Of a stretch of 5,473 bases of DNA, positions 3,800 through 5,473 are shown piece by piece (the stretch's first letter is position 1; each line of letters begins with the position of its first letter). The DNA is from Rhodoferax sp. Its GTDB lineage: Bacteria; Pseudomonadota; Gammaproteobacteria; Burkholderiales; Burkholderiaceae_C. The notes beneath the pieces were generated by a model. The model was not told where the DNA came from and ran no database searches. It saw nothing but the letters and a program-made list of their open reading frames with translations. Location: contig JALNWC010000212.1 of the NCBI GenBank assembly GCA_023231075.1, forward strand, positions 1 to 5,473, read 5' to 3'. The position numbers were made by a program, and so were the translations under genes.

Positions 3800-5473
3800 T
3801 CAAATATCAATATTCCCCGCCTGCAGCGCATTGGTTTCAATGAACTCGCGGCGCGGCTCGACCTCGTCGCCCATCAGCATGGTGAACACCTTGTCGGCTT
3901 CGATGGCGTCGTCGATCTGCACGCGCAGCAAAATGCGCACCGTCGGGTCCATAGTGGTTTCCCAGAGCTGTTCGGGGTTCATTTCACCCAGCCCTTTGTA
4001 GCGCTGGCGGCTGGTTGAACCTTCGGCCTGGGCAATCAGCCAGGCCATGGCCTCGCGGAAGTCGCTGACCTTTTGTTCCTTTTGGCGCTCGCCTTCGCCG
4101 CGCGTGACCCGGGCCCCCTCGCTGAGCAGGCCCTTGAAGGTTTTGGCGACTTCGCTCAGGACCGCGTAGTCGGCGCCATGGACAAAGTCCTGCGTCAGCA
4201 CGCTGCTCTTGATGTTGCCGTGCAGGCGGCGGCTGATGCGCAAAATGGGTTTGTCGCTGCGCACGTCAAATTCGCCAGCCACTTCGGCGTCGGGCAATTG
4301 CGCTTGCAGGGCGATGGCCGAGGCCTCGGCGTCGGCCACCGTGTCGAGGTTGAGCGCCACGCCATCGGCAATGGCGCGCAAGGCGGACACGTCCAGAAAG
4401 TTCGCCAGGCGGGCGATCACGGTCTGGGCCTGCTGGTGCTTGCGCGCCAGTTCGGCGAGTGCGTCGCCGGTCAGGGCCGTGCTGTTGTCGCCGCCGGTGT
4501 GCACCGTGGCATGGACCAGCGCCACCCGCAGCAGGAAATTGTCGAGGTCGGTGGCGCCTTGCAGGTACAGCTCTTCGCGACCGGCTTTCACCTTGTAGAG
4601 CGGCGGCTGGGCGATGTAGATGTGGCCGCGCTCCACCAGCTCGGGCATCTGGCGGTAGAAGAAGGTGAGCAGCAGGGTGCGGATGTGGGCGCCGTCCACG
4701 TCGGCGTCGGTCATGATGATGATGCGGTGGTAGCGCAGCTTGGCCACATCGAAGTCGTCGCTGCCGGTGCTGCCGCCGGCCTTGCCGATGCCGGTGCCCA
4801 GGGCCGTGATGAGCGTCAGGATTTCGTTGCTGGTGAGCAGCTTCTCGTAACGCGCTTTTTCCACGTTCAAAATCTTGCCGCGCAGCGGCAGGATGGCCTG
4901 GAACTTGCGGTCGCGGCCCTGCTTGGCCGAGCCGCCGGCGGAGTCGCCCTCGACGATGTAGATTTCACACAGGGCCGGGTCTTTTTCCTGGCAGTCGGCC
5001 AGCTTGCCGGGCAGGCCCATGCCGTCGAGCACGCCTTTGCGGCGCGTCATGTCGCGGGCCTTGCGGGCGGCTTCGCGGGCGCGGGCGGCCTCGACGATTT
5101 TGCCGACGATGATCTTGGCGTCTGCCGGGCGCTCCTGCAGGTAGTCCCACAACAGCTTGCTCACGATGTCTTCGACCGGGCCGCGCACCTCAGATGACAC
5201 CAGCTTGTCCTTGGTCTGGCTGGAGAATTTGGGCTCGGGCACCTTGACGCTGAGCACGCAGGTCAGGCCCTCGCGCATGTCGTCGCCGGTGACTTCGACC
5301 TTGGCTTTTTTGGCGATCTCGGTGTCGTCGATGTATTTGTTGATGACGCGCGTCATGGCCGCGCGCAGGCCGGTGAGGTGGGTGCCGCCGTCGCGCTGCG
5401 GGATGTTGTTGGTAAAGCACAGCACCTGCTCGTTGTAGCCGCTGTTCCACTGCATCGCCACTTCGACGCCGAT
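3800..5473 (-). CDS. gyrB: DNA gyrase subunit B, carboxy-terminal 557 residues (partial)
   Basis: GyrB is the ATP-hydrolysing subunit of DNA gyrase (A2B2), which introduces negative supercoils. The gene is read leftward, ends in TGA at 3800-3802 and runs off the window in frame (IGVEVAMQWNS), so the GHKL ATPase domain lies outside. The order of motifs is that of GyrB. TNNIPQRDGGTH is in the transducer domain. KFSSQTKDKLVSSEV and EAARKARDMTRRK follow. The TOPRIM domain has VEGDSAGGSAKQG (the Glu codon is at 4949-4951) and the metal-binding Asp residues of TDADVDGAHIRT (about 4695-4708). The carboxy-terminal QRYKGLGEMNPEQLWETTMDP lies at about 3945-4006, and the end is NIDI. An insertion, GKAGGSTGSDDFD, before the DxD motif and a divergent segment between TOPRIM and the tail match my knowledge of betaproteobacterial GyrB. 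It looks intact and is an essential housekeeping gene. It marks the chromosomal edge of the accessory region. Confidence 0.98.
   Translation of the reverse strand: MGVEVAMQWNSGYNEQVLCFTNNIPQRDGGTHLTGLRAAMTRVINKYIDDTEIAKKAKVEVTGDDMREGLTCVLSVKVPEPKFSSQTKDKLVSSEVRGPVEDIVSKLLWDYLQERPADAKIIVGKIVEAARAREAARKARDMTRRKGVLDGMGLPGKLADCQEKDPALCEIYIVEGDSAGGSAKQGRDRKFQAILPLRGKILNVEKARYEKLLTSNEILTLITALGTGIGKAGGSTGSDDFDVAKLRYHRIIIMTDADVDGAHIRTLLLTFFYRQMPELVERGHIYIAQPPLYKVKAGREELYLQGATDLDNFLLRVALVHATVHTGGDNSTALTGDALAELARKHQQAQTVIARLANFLDVSALRAIADGVALNLDTVADAEASAIALQAQLPDAEVAGEFDVRSDKPILRISRRLHGNIKSSVLTQDFVHGADYAVLSEVAKTFKGLLSEGARVTRGEGERQKEQKVSDFREAMAWLIAQAEGSTSRQRYKGLGEMNPEQLWETTMDPTVRILLRVQIDDAIEADKVFTMLMGDEVEPRREFIETNALQAGNIDI

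Noticed and set aside
4073..5197. 374-codon plus-strand open frame opposite gyrB
   Set aside because: It is antisense to an intact, essential gene. Its Val/Ala/Gly/His-rich, low-information translation is typical of the mirror frame of G/C-rich coding DNA.

Overview
The window looks like a betaproteobacterial chromosome, most likely Burkholderiales and probably Comamonadaceae-like. The right third encodes the carboxy-terminal two thirds of DNA gyrase subunit B, which matches the proteobacterial GyrB pattern motif for motif. It has G/C-rich codon use and the small insertion before the metal-binding DxD motif that I associate with betaproteobacteria. The species assignment is inference.

Layout. 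(1) Bases 1 to about 1405 are a mosaic of insertion-sequence debris. It contains the amino end of an ISL3-family transposase (+), cut off near 415-420, and a small cysteine-rich gene (-) whose tail runs across that breakpoint. About 300 bases without a recognisable gene follow, then an internal scrap of a second, unrelated DDE transposase (-). (2) Bases 1406-1572 are an A/T-rich leader carrying five copies of GTCCG/CGGAC in alternating orientation. (3) Bases 1573-3365 hold an intact two-gene AbiE-type (type IV) toxin-antitoxin or abortive-infection operon: an AbiEi-like winged-helix antitoxin and repressor, then an AbiEii-like nucleotidyltransferase toxin. (4) Bases 3362-3690 hold two broken genes pointing at each other. 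On + is a 28-or-so codon start of a third operon member, joined to AbiEii by an ATGA overlap. On - is the amino end of a P-loop ATPase with a perfect Walker A motif. Both lose recognisable sequence around 3425-3442. (5) Bases 3691-3799 are intergenic with a weak gyrB terminator, and 3800-5473 is gyrB (-), open at the window edge.

How it fits together. An accessory or defence island lies directly downstream of the gyrB stop codon. The AbiE pair is the only complete system in it. AbiEi probably represses the operon through the GTCCG array and neutralises AbiEii, and tight TTGA and ATGA overlaps suggest coupled translation. The decayed third gene and the truncated ATPase suggest that a larger module was attached to AbiE and lost its middle to a deletion or inversion. 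That truncated module is the best candidate for something not well described. I cannot name it from sequence alone.
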